Shown: positions 1 through 9,127 of the stretch, one piece after another
How the letters are laid out: each line of letters opens with the position of its first letter
Numbering within the stretch: position 1 is the first letter of the stretch
NCBI GenBank assembly: GCA_945866125.1
Contig: CAMBFZ010000020.1
Span: forward strand, 5,117 to 69,116
Source: Bordetella parapertussis
GTDB lineage: Bacteria; Pseudomonadota; Gammaproteobacteria; Burkholderiales; Burkholderiaceae_D
Length of the DNA stretch: 64,000 nucleotides
Direction: 5' to 3'
Notes under the pieces: generated by a model
Told to the model about the DNA's origin: nothing
What the model saw: the letters and a program-made list of their open reading frames with translations, nothing else
Databases searched by the model: none
Translations under genes and position numbers: made by a program

Positions 1-278
1 CGTGCGCTGCGGGCTTGCCGGTGTTGGTTTCACCCCATGCCGGCGTTGCAGATGAATTAATCATTAACGGCCGTAACGGCTTTGTCTGTGAACTCAACAG
101 TGTGCTGTGGGCCACGCGCGCAGCGTATTTGTTACGGGACGAAAAACGATTGCGGACTTTCGGCGACCGGTCTTTGCTGCTGGTCGATCAATACCGCTTC
201 GATCTGGCCGCACAGGGCATCATGGCTGCCTGCGAAAGTGCGATGCAGGAGAGCCCGGCACTAATGCCCGCAAGCTAA
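1..278 (+). CDS. Glycosyltransferase, C-terminal fragment (5' end outside window)
   Basis: The reading frame is open from the first base and ends at a TAA, so this is the tail of a longer gene. It carries the pattern A-GLPVLVS-x-AGVADELI-NGRNGFV, the nucleotide-sugar-binding signature near the C-terminus of GT-B glycosyltransferases of the group 1 (GT4) type. In that family the Glu and the following loop contact the donor sugar-nucleotide. Only about 91 residues are visible, so donor, acceptor and pathway cannot be assigned; lipopolysaccharide or exopolysaccharide synthesis is the usual role. The next gene is on the opposite strand and converges with a 20-base gap. Confidence 0.75.
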   Translation, partial: CAAGLPVLVSPHAGVADELIINGRNGFVCELNSVLWATRAAYLLRDEKRLRTFGDRSLLLVDQYRFDLAAQGIMAACESAMQESPALMPAS

Positions 279-298
279 TGCACAATGTGCGACAGCCG

Positions 299-1162
299 CT
301 ACCCAGCGGTGAGCTGCCCGCTTCGGTAATCCCGCACTGCCTGCTCCACTTCGGCCTGCGTATTCATGACAAAGGGGCCGTACTGCACAATCGGCTCATG
401 CAAAGGGCGCCCTGCCAGCAATAAAAATCGCGCACCCGTGGCGCCTGCTTTGACAGCAATCTCATCGCCGTCTGAAAAGACAGCAGGGTGATGGGTGCTG
501 AGCGCGACGTCACTGATCTGCACATCGCCCTCAAAGATATAAGCCAGTGCGTTGAAGCCGGCTGTCACGGGATGGCTAAACAAGGCCCCAGCGGGCAGCG
601 TCACATCAAGATAAAGTGGTGATGTTGTCAAGCCAGCAATCGGGCCGCTGATGTGGGCGCTGCCGTCCTGCAGCTCGCCTGCAATGACCTTGACCACGGC
701 TCCGCTGGCATAGGTATGCACCGGAATCTCTTCGGGGGCAATGTCGCGATAACCCGCGGGCTTCATTTTTTCAGCGGCGGGCAAATTAATCCAGAGCTGA
801 AAGCCGCGCATGCGCCCTTCTTCCTGCTGCGGCATTTCGGAATGAATGATGCCGCGCCCGGCAGTCATCCATTGCACACCACCGCTCTTGAGGTCACCCT
901 GGTTACCCAGATGATCTTCATGCCGCATGTGGCCATCGAGAATATAGGTGACGGTTTCAAAGCCACGATGCGGATGCGCGGGAAATCCGGCGATATAGTC
1001 GCCCGGATTTTCAGAAGAGAATTCGTCAAGCATCAGGAAAGGGTCGAGCCGCGTGCCTTCGCCGCTGCCCAGACTGCGCCGCAGTCGCACGCCGGCGCCG
1101 TCCGAGGTGGCCACGCCCGCAATGATGCGGGCGCAGGTGCGTAGTTGAAATGTCTGAGTCAT
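299..1162 (-). CDS. Pirin family protein (bicupin)
   Basis: A 287-residue bicupin of the classical pirin type. The N-terminal cupin shows the metal site H63-P-H65 followed by H107-S-E109, which matches the three-His/one-Glu iron site of pirins. The family includes quercetin 2,3-dioxygenases and redox-sensing transcription cofactors; which applies here cannot be told. I chose the ATG at 1162 because it gives the normal pirin N-terminus (MTQTFQLR); the frame runs open upstream to 1348 but that extension is not pirin-like and overlaps the neighbour. It lies 53 bases downstream of the EEP gene on the same strand and may be cotranscribed. A second, YhhW-type pirin sits at 37718. Confidence 0.88.
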   Translation of the reverse strand: MTQTFQLRTCARIIAGVATSDGAGVRLRRSLGSGEGTRLDPFLMLDEFSSENPGDYIAGFPAHPHRGFETVTYILDGHMRHEDHLGNQGDLKSGGVQWMTAGRGIIHSEMPQQEEGRMRGFQLWINLPAAEKMKPAGYRDIAPEEIPVHTYASGAVVKVIAGELQDGSAHISGPIAGLTTSPLYLDVTLPAGALFSHPVTAGFNALAYIFEGDVQISDVALSTHHPAVFSDGDEIAVKAGATGARFLLLAGRPLHEPIVQYGPFVMNTQAEVEQAVRDYRSGQLTAG

Positions 1163-1215
1163 TGCGCGCTCTTTCACACCAAAATAGAAGGATTGCATTG
1201 TACCGAGGTGGGTCA

Positions 1216-1923
1216 CTAGCCGTCGATATGCGCAATCAAGGGCAGATGATCGGATGCCCGCCTGGCCATGCGGCTTGCGTGCACTTGCACGTGTACCAGT
1301 CGGTGCCGTGGCCTGATCCAGATCCGGTCCAACGCCAGTAAAGGCCAACGCGCCGGGAAGGTAGCCGGTGCCGGGACGCTGTCAAAATGGGACACGAGCT
1401 GCCGCAAGGTGCGCCCCCAGACAAACCATTCGTTGACATCGCCCATCAAGATCACTGGCATCTCAGCAGTATCAAAGGCTTGCAGCAAGGTGCTGATCTG
1501 CGCGCGCCGTTCGGCGGCCCGCAGCCCCAAATGCGTGGCCACGACGCGTAGCAAGGTGCCATGACAATAGATATCGGCGTCGACCGCGCCGCGCGGTTCA
1601 CGACTGCCAAAGGAGAGGTCGATGCGGCGCGTGGCCACGATCGGATAGCGCGATAAGATCGCATTGCCAAAACGCCGACCGCTGACGGTGAAGGTGTAGC
1701 CCTCAACGCCGACGAGGCCGGTTGCTTGCTGCAAACGATGCAGCACATTCGGCCATTGGCTGCCGCCGAGTGGTACTTCCTGTAACGCGATGATGTCTGC
1801 GTTAATCTCGCGCAGGACCCGCGCCACGCGCACTGGCGCGAATCGCCCGTCACTGCCAACGGCGCCATGAATGTTATAGGTGGCAATCGTCAGCGGCCAG
1901 GGATTAGGGGTGGGCTTGATCAT
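1216..1923 (-). CDS. Endonuclease/exonuclease/phosphatase (EEP) family protein
   Basis: A 235-residue metal-dependent phosphohydrolase of the EEP/DNase I-like fold. The catalytic blocks are in order: TYNIHG with Asn17, LQEVP with Glu49, a THLGL histidine, GDVNEW (Asp/Asn pair) and the terminal SDHLPL. All expected active-site residues are present, so it should be active. The substrate could be nucleic acid or a phospholipid/inositol phosphate head group. Its ATG overlaps the stop of the phospholipase D gene upstream (ATGA), indicating translational coupling. Pairing with a PLD-type enzyme favours a lipid-related role, but this is inference. No signal peptide is visible. Confidence 0.85.
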   Translation of the reverse strand: MIKPTPNPWPLTIATYNIHGAVGSDGRFAPVRVARVLREINADIIALQEVPLGGSQWPNVLHRLQQATGLVGVEGYTFTVSGRRFGNAILSRYPIVATRRIDLSFGSREPRGAVDADIYCHGTLLRVVATHLGLRAAERRAQISTLLQAFDTAEMPVILMGDVNEWFVWGRTLRQLVSHFDSVPAPATFPARWPLLALDRIWIRPRHRLVHVQVHASRMARRASDHLPLIAHIDG

Positions 1924-4085
1924 GGAATATCACGTCGCTTGAGCAGGCGATGCGTGAGCAGGGTAAATGCAATGAGTAGTAGCAGCACGATCACCATCAC
2001 GCCGATGGTCGCTGCGCTAGGCTCGCGAATAGCCTGCAGCAGGTTATGGGCAAAGGCGGTCGTCAGAAAAATACCGGGCGCAAGACCAATCGCTGTCCCA
2101 ATCAAATAATCTCGCAGTCGAATATGCGATGCGCCAGCGACGATATTAACCACGCCAAACGGCGCTAACGGTAACAGGCGCACCACAATCATCGCCAGAA
2201 TGCCGCGTCGTGCCAGACGATGCGAGAGCCGGTTGATGCGGCTGCTTAAAAATCGTCTGACGATGTCGTGACCAAGCCATGTGCCGAGTGCGTAGCCGGC
2301 AGCTGCACTCGCCATCGCTCCCGTCATTGCGTAGAGTGTGCCCGGCATAGTGCCAAATACGATGCCAGTGATGCCGATCAGTAGCGTCACCGGGATGAGT
2401 AGCAGGCCTCCAATGACGTACACAGCGATGATTAGCAGAGGCGTCATCGGCAAGGCCTCAAGCTGCTGCGCACTGCTGATTAACCATGCCGGCTGTAGAA
2501 AATCGCGCAGAGGTGTGAAGCGCCATACCAGCGCCAGCATGAGCATGAGCGTCGCTAGTACGATCACGACTGTCATCCGGCGTGGCAGCGGCTGGCGGGC
2601 ATCAATCGGCACAAGCTGCGCAAGTAATTGCTCGGGGTCGATAGGCCGCTCGGGATCAAAGAGGGTTTGCTCCGGAAGGAGCGCGTCGAGCTCAGGCGTG
2701 AGGATGGGCTCGAAGCTGTGCAGGCGCCGGGCATTGGTCGACAGCAGATCAATGCTGCGCAGGAGCCCGACTGATAGCTGGTGGGCCTTGAGTACTTGTT
2801 CAATTGACTGGCCAAGATGCTCGGCGAGCAAGCGGCTGCGCAGGCGCGCAATGCCGGCGGCGATACGAGCGCATTCTTCATCGCTGCCGCGTACTTCGAC
2901 ACTAATATTGCATTCGGTATCGCAAGCCATCGAACGGTTGGATAAATTGGCAGAACCAATCGAGATGAGCCGGTCGTCGACGATACATACTTTGCTGTGC
3001 ACATTTAAGACGCCTTGACCATTACCGGGGATGATTGGACAAACCAGTCGGTAGCGTGCATAGCGATCTGCCACACGCAGCCGACTTTGCAGGCGCGCAC
3101 GCAGCTGGCCCATGGTGGCCTCCTCCAACCAGCCACTTTGCTGCTGCGGCGAGACGATCACGATGTCGGGTCCGTCTGCTTCACGCAGCCGCACCGCGAG
3201 GGCATCTGCGATCAGGCCTGAGGTGAAATACTGGTTTTCAAAAAACAGGCTGCGCCGCGCAGCGGCAATCGCGTCAAGATGCAAGAGACGTATTTCTTCG
3301 ACGCCAGCGCGTCCTTCATAGGCCGGTTCGGTGCGCGAGATGCCAACCTCAACGTGGGTCAGATCGGGTTGCAGGCAGTCTGGCCATATCGGCTCGGCGT
3401 GCGTTGCCGGCGGTGTGCCCCGGCTTCCGGTTGCGCGTTGCCAACGTTGCCGGCATAGCTCACCGAGCGCGTGCGCAGCGGCACCATCGACGGCTGCCTG
3501 CACATCGTGAAACGGTGGGTAGTGGGTGTTGTCGGCATTTTGTCGACGCCGGTCATGCCACTGATGTTGAGGCGTATCCCAGCGTGAGCGTGTCAGATCG
3601 AGTCCGCCTACAAAGGCTAGTACGTCATCGACGACGATGATTTTTTGATGATGTGACGCCCCCACGGGGTGCCGTCCATCCATTTGAAATGCCATACGAC
3701 GATGCGTGCGCCAGCCTAGTTTAATGTTGGGTAACCACTCTCGCTCTAAGGCGTAGAGCATGGCGAAGTCCCAGTTTAAGACGTAGGCGTGTAGCTCTTT
3801 GCGTTCGCTGACAAGGGCATGCAAAAATTCACCGAGCTCCTCGGGGTAGCCATCATGGGCGCCAGAGGGGATGAGCCGCATCCGGCTGTCGATATCCCAC
3901 GAAAGAATGTAGATACTGTGCCGGGCTTCCCGGAGTGCACTGCGCACGGCGCGAAAGGTTATGTCGGCATCGACGCACATGGCAAAGCGCGATGCCTGCG
4001 CGATGCACCAGCAATTGCGGGCCGGCTGGAGGATAGTGCGAGAGAAAAACTGAGTCACGGCGGATGGTACGAATAATGCGCACAA
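1920..4085 (-). CDS. Phospholipase D / cardiolipin synthase-like enzyme fused to a VTT (DedA/SNARE-associated) membrane domain
   Basis: A 721-residue fusion. Residues 20-480 form a two-module PLD domain: an ARNCW start block, a first HKD motif at H146-x-K148-x4-D153, and a second one in NVHSKVCIVDD. After a linker, residues from about 505 form a hydrophobic VTT domain with the GIVFG and ARRG-L-M-V-RLLPLAPF pattern of TVP38/DedA proteins. The PLD module should transfer or hydrolyse phosphatidyl groups by a covalent His intermediate; VTT proteins are linked to lipid scrambling or flippase-like activity. The start at 4085 is a TTG with no clear ribosome site, and an in-frame GTG at 4058 is an alternative. 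It overlaps the EEP gene (ATGA) and follows the GGDEF-EAL gene by 50 bases. Confidence 0.87.
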   Translation of the reverse strand: MCALFVPSAVTQFFSRTILQPARNCWCIAQASRFAMCVDADITFRAVRSALREARHSIYILSWDIDSRMRLIPSGAHDGYPEELGEFLHALVSERKELHAYVLNWDFAMLYALEREWLPNIKLGWRTHRRMAFQMDGRHPVGASHHQKIIVVDDVLAFVGGLDLTRSRWDTPQHQWHDRRRQNADNTHYPPFHDVQAAVDGAAAHALGELCRQRWQRATGSRGTPPATHAEPIWPDCLQPDLTHVEVGISRTEPAYEGRAGVEEIRLLHLDAIAAARRSLFFENQYFTSGLIADALAVRLREADGPDIVIVSPQQQSGWLEEATMGQLRARLQSRLRVADRYARYRLVCPIIPGNGQGVLNVHSKVCIVDDRLISIGSANLSNRSMACDTECNISVEVRGSDEECARIAAGIARLRSRLLAEHLGQSIEQVLKAHQLSVGLLRSIDLLSTNARRLHSFEPILTPELDALLPEQTLFDPERPIDPEQLLAQLVPIDARQPLPRRMTVVIVLATLMLMLALVWRFTPLRDFLQPAWLISSAQQLEALPMTPLLIIAVYVIGGLLLIPVTLLIGITGIVFGTMPGTLYAMTGAMASAAAGYALGTWLGHDIVRRFLSSRINRLSHRLARRGILAMIVVRLLPLAPFGVVNIVAGASHIRLRDYLIGTAIGLAPGIFLTTAFAHNLLQAIREPSAATIGVMVIVLLLLIAFTLLTHRLLKRRDIP

Positions 4086-4135
4086 AGTGATCAGTGAGCC
4101 CGGTCAGTTTGCAACGCAAAAAAGATGCGTCCAGC

Positions 4136-6694
4136 CTAGTGGAAAATCTGCCCTTCCCGCTTGCGGTTTTGCAGCAAGAGCTCGAATTTATCCGGTCTCA
4201 ACGCCTCGCTGAACAAAAAGCCTTGCATCATGTGACAGGCGGTCGTTCGCAAATAACTGAGCTGTTCGACCGTTTCAACGCCTTCCGCCACCACAGCAAT
4301 ATGCAAATCAAGCGCCAGTTTGATGACGGCCGACACGATGGCGACATCTTCCTGATCATGGGGCAGATTGTGGATCAGGGTCGCGTCGAGCTTGAGTACA
4401 TCGACCGGAAAATCTTTTAGATACGACAAGGTCGACACACCAGTGCCAAAATCGTCGACACAAATCGATACACCGAGCGCCTTAATGGCATGGATGATGC
4501 GGCTATTGCTTTGGCTGGCAGCGACCAGAGCGCTCTCGGTCACTTCGATTTCTAAAAATTGCGGGGCAAGTTGCGCGTCGGCGAGTGCTGCGCCGATGGT
4601 GTCAACAAAATTTTGATCCAGTAACTGTGCCGGCGCAAAATTGACCGACACTTTGAAGCTAGGCAGATTCATTTTTTGCCACGTACTGATTTGCTGGCAG
4701 GCCGTCTTGGCAACCCAGGTTCCCAGTTCGACGATGAGACCAATCTCCTCAGCAAGGCCGATGATCTCTCGGGTTGTCAGCATCATGAGTTGTTGATTAC
4801 GGCAACGTAGCAAGGCCTCCACACCAACCAATTCAAGCGTGTGGACATCGATCTGGGGCTGATACGCCAGCTCAAAATCATTATGGGCGACGGCCAGTCG
4901 TAATTGTTCTTCCTGCTGCATGCGCAACTGCACTTCGGTGAGCATGCCCGGCGCAAACACGCGATAACGATTGCGTCCTGTTGATTTGGCTCGGTACATC
5001 GCAAGATCGGCTTTTTGCAGCAAATCGCCCGGCTCGCTGCCATCTTGCGGGTAGAGCGCAATACCTAGGCTGGCGCCACTTTTGATGGTATGCGTATCGA
5101 TCTGATACGGCCGGCTGATTTCCTGAATAATGCTGTCGGCTAGTAGTTCAGCGGCAGACAGCGATTTGAGGCGCGTGAGGATCACAACGAATTCGTCACC
5201 ACCCAGACGTGCCACGGTATCAGTCTCACGTACACATTTTGATAAACGCTGCGCAACCATCTTGAGCAGTTCGTCGCCCGCGTGATGACCCAGACTATCG
5301 TTAATTGTTTTGAAGTGATCAAGGTCGAGCAAAACCACGGCTACGCGGGAATTATCGCGATCGGCATTAATCACCGCCTCGTGCAGACGCTCCAGAAAGC
5401 GCGCGCGGTTTGCCAGGCCGGTGAGTGTGTCGTGATTGGCCATAAAAAACGTTGTTTGTTCGGCTAGCCGGCGCTCGGTATTGTCGCGCATGATTTCGAC
5501 AAAGCCCTGCACCTTGCCGTCTTTGTCATGCAATGCACCGATGACACCATTATACCAGAAACGCTGGCCGTTTTTGCGCACTCGCCAGTTGTCATCTTCC
5601 ACTCGGCCGTCCTGGAATGCGGTCTGGAGCTTGCGTGCCAGCTCGCCTTTTTCCTGATCTTCTGGTGTAAAAAATAATGAGAGCGAGCGTCCCAGGATTT
5701 CTTCCTTGCGGTAGCCAAGTATGCGCTCGGCACCTGGGTTCCAGCTCAGGATGATCCCGTCTTGATCCAGCATAAAAATAGCGTAGTCGGTCGTGCCCTC
5801 AACAAGCATGCGGAAATGCTCTTCGGTACGCTGCAATTCCTGCAAGGCCCGTCGGCTGTCGGTGATGTCGCGAAAGACGTCGACGGCCCCCACTACCTGC
5901 GCGTTCGCATCGCGTAACGGCGCTGCAGCGTGACTGAGCGTCATCGACAAACCGCGCTTGCGATCAAACAGGGCCAACTCATAGTTGGCGATTTTTTCTC
6001 CATCAAGCGCACGCATTAAGGGATGCTGATGCCAGGTCGGCAAGTTTGCGCCGTCGTCCGACATCGCTGCATGGGCCTGCCTGATCTGCGCAATATCGAC
6101 CAATGGGGATTCAAGTTTGAGTATCTGCTTGGCCGATTGGTTGACCAAAATAAGCTGTCCCTCTACATCACAGACCATGACGCCTTCGGTCATGCTATCG
6201 AGGATCAATTGCAAAATTGCGGCCTGTCGCGTTAGCGACTCCCGCAGATTGACCTGATCGGTAATATCCGAGCCGGTCCCGATCACTTGCACTACGTGGC
6301 CCTCACTATCCCGCTGAAAAGCGGTAGCGCGTAAACGCAGCCACCGCCATGTACCGTCGACATGGCGGGCACGGTGGTCAATTTGATGGACTTCATCGGC
6401 CGACGCCTCGATGACTTTTTTCAGCCAGGCGGAAAAGTGCGCCTCATCATCCGGATGAACGCAGCCCTCTTTTTCGCGGATCAGAATAGATTGAAATTGC
6501 TCGGCGCTGCAGCCAAGAACGTCAGTGACCCGATTGTTGCAGTAGATATTGCGTTGCTGCTTGGGATCGTAAATGAAAATGATATCGGGACTAGTGGCAG
6601 CAATGCGCTCAAAATAATCTTGCAAGCTAGCAAAATCAGTGCGGCCACTTTTTTCAGGGTCTGCTGCGACTGGGGGGTGCGGCGGAAATTCCAA
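4136..6694 (-). CDS. PAS-sensing diguanylate cyclase/phosphodiesterase (GGDEF-EAL)
   Basis: An 852-residue cyclic-di-GMP enzyme. Three PAS/PAC units occupy roughly residues 15-410 (NNRVTDVLG-, GVMVCD-, ILSWNPGAERILGYRKEEILG-), then GGDEF at about 420-585 and EAL at about 595-845. The cyclase site is intact (R-LGGDEF) and is preceded by RETD five residues upstream, the product-inhibition I-site. The EAL domain retains E-A-L, the VNFAP Asn, EVTES Glu, DDFGTG, LKLD Lys, AEGVET Glu and a QGF Gln, so phosphodiesterase activity is also likely. No membrane segments are seen; it is probably cytosolic. The TTG start is preceded by AAGGAA. A PilZ-domain gene at 12172 is another c-di-GMP-linked protein family in the window. 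Confidence 0.93.
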   Translation of the reverse strand: MEFPPHPPVAADPEKSGRTDFASLQDYFERIAATSPDIIFIYDPKQQRNIYCNNRVTDVLGCSAEQFQSILIREKEGCVHPDDEAHFSAWLKKVIEASADEVHQIDHRARHVDGTWRWLRLRATAFQRDSEGHVVQVIGTGSDITDQVNLRESLTRQAAILQLILDSMTEGVMVCDVEGQLILVNQSAKQILKLESPLVDIAQIRQAHAAMSDDGANLPTWHQHPLMRALDGEKIANYELALFDRKRGLSMTLSHAAAPLRDANAQVVGAVDVFRDITDSRRALQELQRTEEHFRMLVEGTTDYAIFMLDQDGIILSWNPGAERILGYRKEEILGRSLSLFFTPEDQEKGELARKLQTAFQDGRVEDDNWRVRKNGQRFWYNGVIGALHDKDGKVQGFVEIMRDNTERRLAEQTTFFMANHDTLTGLANRARFLERLHEAVINADRDNSRVAVVLLDLDHFKTINDSLGHHAGDELLKMVAQRLSKCVRETDTVARLGGDEFVVILTRLKSLSAAELLADSIIQEISRPYQIDTHTIKSGASLGIALYPQDGSEPGDLLQKADLAMYRAKSTGRNRYRVFAPGMLTEVQLRMQQEEQLRLAVAHNDFELAYQPQIDVHTLELVGVEALLRCRNQQLMMLTTREIIGLAEEIGLIVELGTWVAKTACQQISTWQKMNLPSFKVSVNFAPAQLLDQNFVDTIGAALADAQLAPQFLEIEVTESALVAASQSNSRIIHAIKALGVSICVDDFGTGVSTLSYLKDFPVDVLKLDATLIHNLPHDQEDVAIVSAVIKLALDLHIAVVAEGVETVEQLSYLRTTACHMMQGFLFSEALRPDKFELLLQNRKREGQIFH

Positions 6695-6981
6695 GATTGT
6701 TCCTTGCGGAAATTATTTTTGCAAATCCAGCCATCGGATGCCTTACAGTGACGCTGGCAGCTTAACCTAGTCTTGTTAAATTAAACACGAAGCAGTTTTG
6801 TTTTTTAGCAGAATACTGTTGATAATTATCAATTTTTAGATGCGTTTATCCACTGAGCACCTTTGATTATTTTCTTGAGGAATGTTCTTTTTTTTGAGAA
6901 AGACGCGTTAGCGCGCTGGACTTTACCTCGGTGCGCTTTGATACTGCGATTGATACCCTCGTTGCGTGGAGTTGCATCCTG
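6695..6981. promoter_or_regulatory. Divergent intergenic region between the GGDEF-EAL gene and ppnN
   Basis: This 287-base AT-rich stretch must hold the promoters of both divergent genes. I see no convincing RNA gene, hairpin-terminator or operator. The ppnN frame stays open upstream to 6931, but the added residues do not resemble the family. Confidence 0.4.
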
Positions 6982-8352
6982 ATGAACTATCCGATTGTCG
7001 ATACATTTATTGCACCAGAAGGACAACTAGAGCTATTGTCCCGGACCGAAGTGGCGAAGATGCTCGACACCAGTCAGAGCGGCTTGCATCAGATTTTCCG
7101 GAATTGCGCACTCGCCGTTTTGAACTGCGGCAACAGTCTTGATGACGGCAAGATTTTGCTGGAGCGCTATCGGGATTTTTCTATTGAGATCGTGCAGCGC
7201 GAGCGCGGCATCAAGCTCGCTATCCGCGGCGCGCCTGCGAGTGCTTTTGTCGATGGAAAAATGATTCGCGGTATTCACGAGCATCTATTTGCGGTGCTAC
7301 GGGACATCCTCTTTACTAGCCACGAATTCGATGGGGCGTCCGGTTTTAATGCGATCACGTCATCTGCGATCACGGATTTTGTGTTCCATATTTTGCGCAA
7401 TGCGAACGTTTTGCAGCGCGCGCATGATCCCAACATGGTGGTCTGCTGGGGTGGGCATTCTATTTCACGCACCGAATATGACTACAGCAAACAGGTTGGC
7501 TATGAGCTAGGTTTGCGTGCGCTGGACATCTGTACCGGCTGCGGCCCGGGTGCGATGAAGGGGCCGATGAAGGGCGCTACCATTGGCCACGCGAAGCAGC
7601 GTATCGCTAACGGCCGCTACCTCGGCATTTCGGAGCCCGGCATCATCGCTGCCGAATCGCCCAACCCGATCGTCAATAACCTGGTGATCCTGCCGGACAT
7701 CGAAAAACGGCTGGAGGCCTTCGTGCGCACGGGACACGCGATCATTGTGTTTCCGGGAGGCGCCGGCACGGCTGAGGAGATTTTATATATTCTTGGAATT
7801 TTGCTGCATCCGGATAATCAGGCGATGCCATTTCCGCTGATTTTTACCGGGCCGGCAGAGTCAGCGGCTTATTTTGCGCAGATCGATGCTTTTATTGGTG
7901 TGACCCTCGGGCCCGCGGCGCAGCGCTGCTACCAGATCATTATTGATGATCCTGTGGCGGTTGCCCACGCAGCGCAGGCTGGTATTGCAACAGTGCGGGC
8001 TTATCGCAAGGCGCAGGCAGATGCCTATTATTTCAACTGGAAATTAAAAATTGATCCCACATTTCAGGCGCCATTTGTACCCACCCATGCGGCGATGCGT
8101 AGCTTGAGTCTGCACAAAAATCAGGCACCACATCAGCTGGCTGCCCACCTGCGACGCGCGTTTTCCGGCGTGGTTGCCGGTAACGTCAAGGTACAAGGGA
8201 TTGCCGCTATTGAGCAGTATGGTCTATTTGAAATTCATGGCCAGACTGATGTCATGGAGCCGATGGATGATTTACTGGCCGCTTTCGTCGCGCAGCATCG
8301 AATGAAGCTGCCGGGTATGCACTATCAGCCCTGCTATCGGATCATCAAATGA
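6982..8352 (+). CDS. ppnN: Nucleotide 5'-monophosphate nucleosidase (PpnN/YgdH, LOG family)
   Basis: A 456-residue protein closely resembling E. coli PpnN along its full length. It hydrolyses purine and pyrimidine nucleoside monophosphates to base plus ribose 5-phosphate, and in E. coli it is stimulated by (p)ppGpp. The N-terminal domain carries LFAVLRDILF. The Rossmann-like LOG core carries MVVCWGGHSI, CTGCGPGAM-PMKGA, and the signature PGGAGTAEE. The C-terminal domain ends in RMKLPG-Y-PCY. I chose the ATG at 6982 because the E. coli protein starts at the equivalent place and a GGAG lies upstream. The stop overlaps the ATG of the following SDR gene (ATGA), so the two are translationally coupled. 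Confidence 0.95.
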   Translation: MNYPIVDTFIAPEGQLELLSRTEVAKMLDTSQSGLHQIFRNCALAVLNCGNSLDDGKILLERYRDFSIEIVQRERGIKLAIRGAPASAFVDGKMIRGIHEHLFAVLRDILFTSHEFDGASGFNAITSSAITDFVFHILRNANVLQRAHDPNMVVCWGGHSISRTEYDYSKQVGYELGLRALDICTGCGPGAMKGPMKGATIGHAKQRIANGRYLGISEPGIIAAESPNPIVNNLVILPDIEKRLEAFVRTGHAIIVFPGGAGTAEEILYILGILLHPDNQAMPFPLIFTGPAESAAYFAQIDAFIGVTLGPAAQRCYQIIIDDPVAVAHAAQAGIATVRAYRKAQADAYYFNWKLKIDPTFQAPFVPTHAAMRSLSLHKNQAPHQLAAHLRRAFSGVVAGNVKVQGIAAIEQYGLFEIHGQTDVMEPMDDLLAAFVAQHRMKLPGMHYQPCYRIIK

Positions 8353-9119
8353 ATCCGCAGCCCTTGCAGCATGCGCTCATCATGGGCGCCTCAAGTGGTA
8401 TCGGGCTGGCAATGGCGCAGCAACTTAGCCATGACTCTGCGCTGAAAACCTTGGTTCTGTGCTCGCGGCATGCTAGCGGCAGCGTCGCGTTACAAACGAT
8501 TGCCTCAGCAGGCAGGGCCAGTGGTAAAACGGTCTTCATTATGGACGTGGATATAAGCGATGAAAACAGCCTTGCCCACCTGGCTGCGGCATTGCAAGCA
8601 CAGGTGCCGGTGCTTGATCTGGTAATGAATACAGTCGGTTTGCTGCATGATGCAGATCTGTCGCCTGAGAAGACGGTATTGCAAATATCGGCTGCGTCGA
8701 TGCAGCGTGTTTTTGCGGTCAATACATTTGGGCCCATGTTTTTGGCGAAGGCCTTATGGCCCTGGTTACGGTCACGTCATCCGGTGGTGTTTGCATCGTT
8801 ATCGGCGCGAGTGGGATCGATCTCGGACAATCGTTTGGGTGGCTGGTATAGCTACCGCGCGTCTAAGGCGGCACAAAATCAATTGTTGAAGACCATGGCC
8901 ATTGAGCTCGCCCGCAGCAATCCTGAGAGCATTGTGTTGGCGCTACACCCGGGCACAACGGATACGCCGTTGTCGCGTCCTTTTCAATCAGGTGTCACCG
9001 CAGAAAAATTATTTACGCCGGTGTTTGTTGCAACACGCCTTTTACAATTGATACATGATGCACGCCCGGCGCAGAGTGGTTGCTTTCTTGCTTGGGATGG
9101 TCAGCAGATTGAATGGTAA
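8349..9119 (+). CDS. Short-chain dehydrogenase/reductase (C-factor-like SDR)
   Basis: A 256-residue classical SDR. The NAD(P)-binding motif is GASSGIGLAM at the N-terminus, an acidic VDISDE block binds near the adenine ring, and the catalytic Tyr/Lys pair is in YRASKAAQNQ. The short NTVG stretch replaces the usual NNAG. The late HPGTTDTPLSRPFQ segment is typical of CsgA/C-factor-type SDRs found in many proteobacteria, whose true substrate is unknown. It overlaps ppnN by four bases and is probably cotranscribed with it. It converges with rsuA. Confidence 0.88.
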   Translation: MNPQPLQHALIMGASSGIGLAMAQQLSHDSALKTLVLCSRHASGSVALQTIASAGRASGKTVFIMDVDISDENSLAHLAAALQAQVPVLDLVMNTVGLLHDADLSPEKTVLQISAASMQRVFAVNTFGPMFLAKALWPWLRSRHPVVFASLSARVGSISDNRLGGWYSYRASKAAQNQLLKTMAIELARSNPESIVLALHPGTTDTPLSRPFQSGVTAEKLFTPVFVATRLLQLIHDARPAQSGCFLAWDGQQIEW

Positions 9120-9127
9120 ATTTTTTA

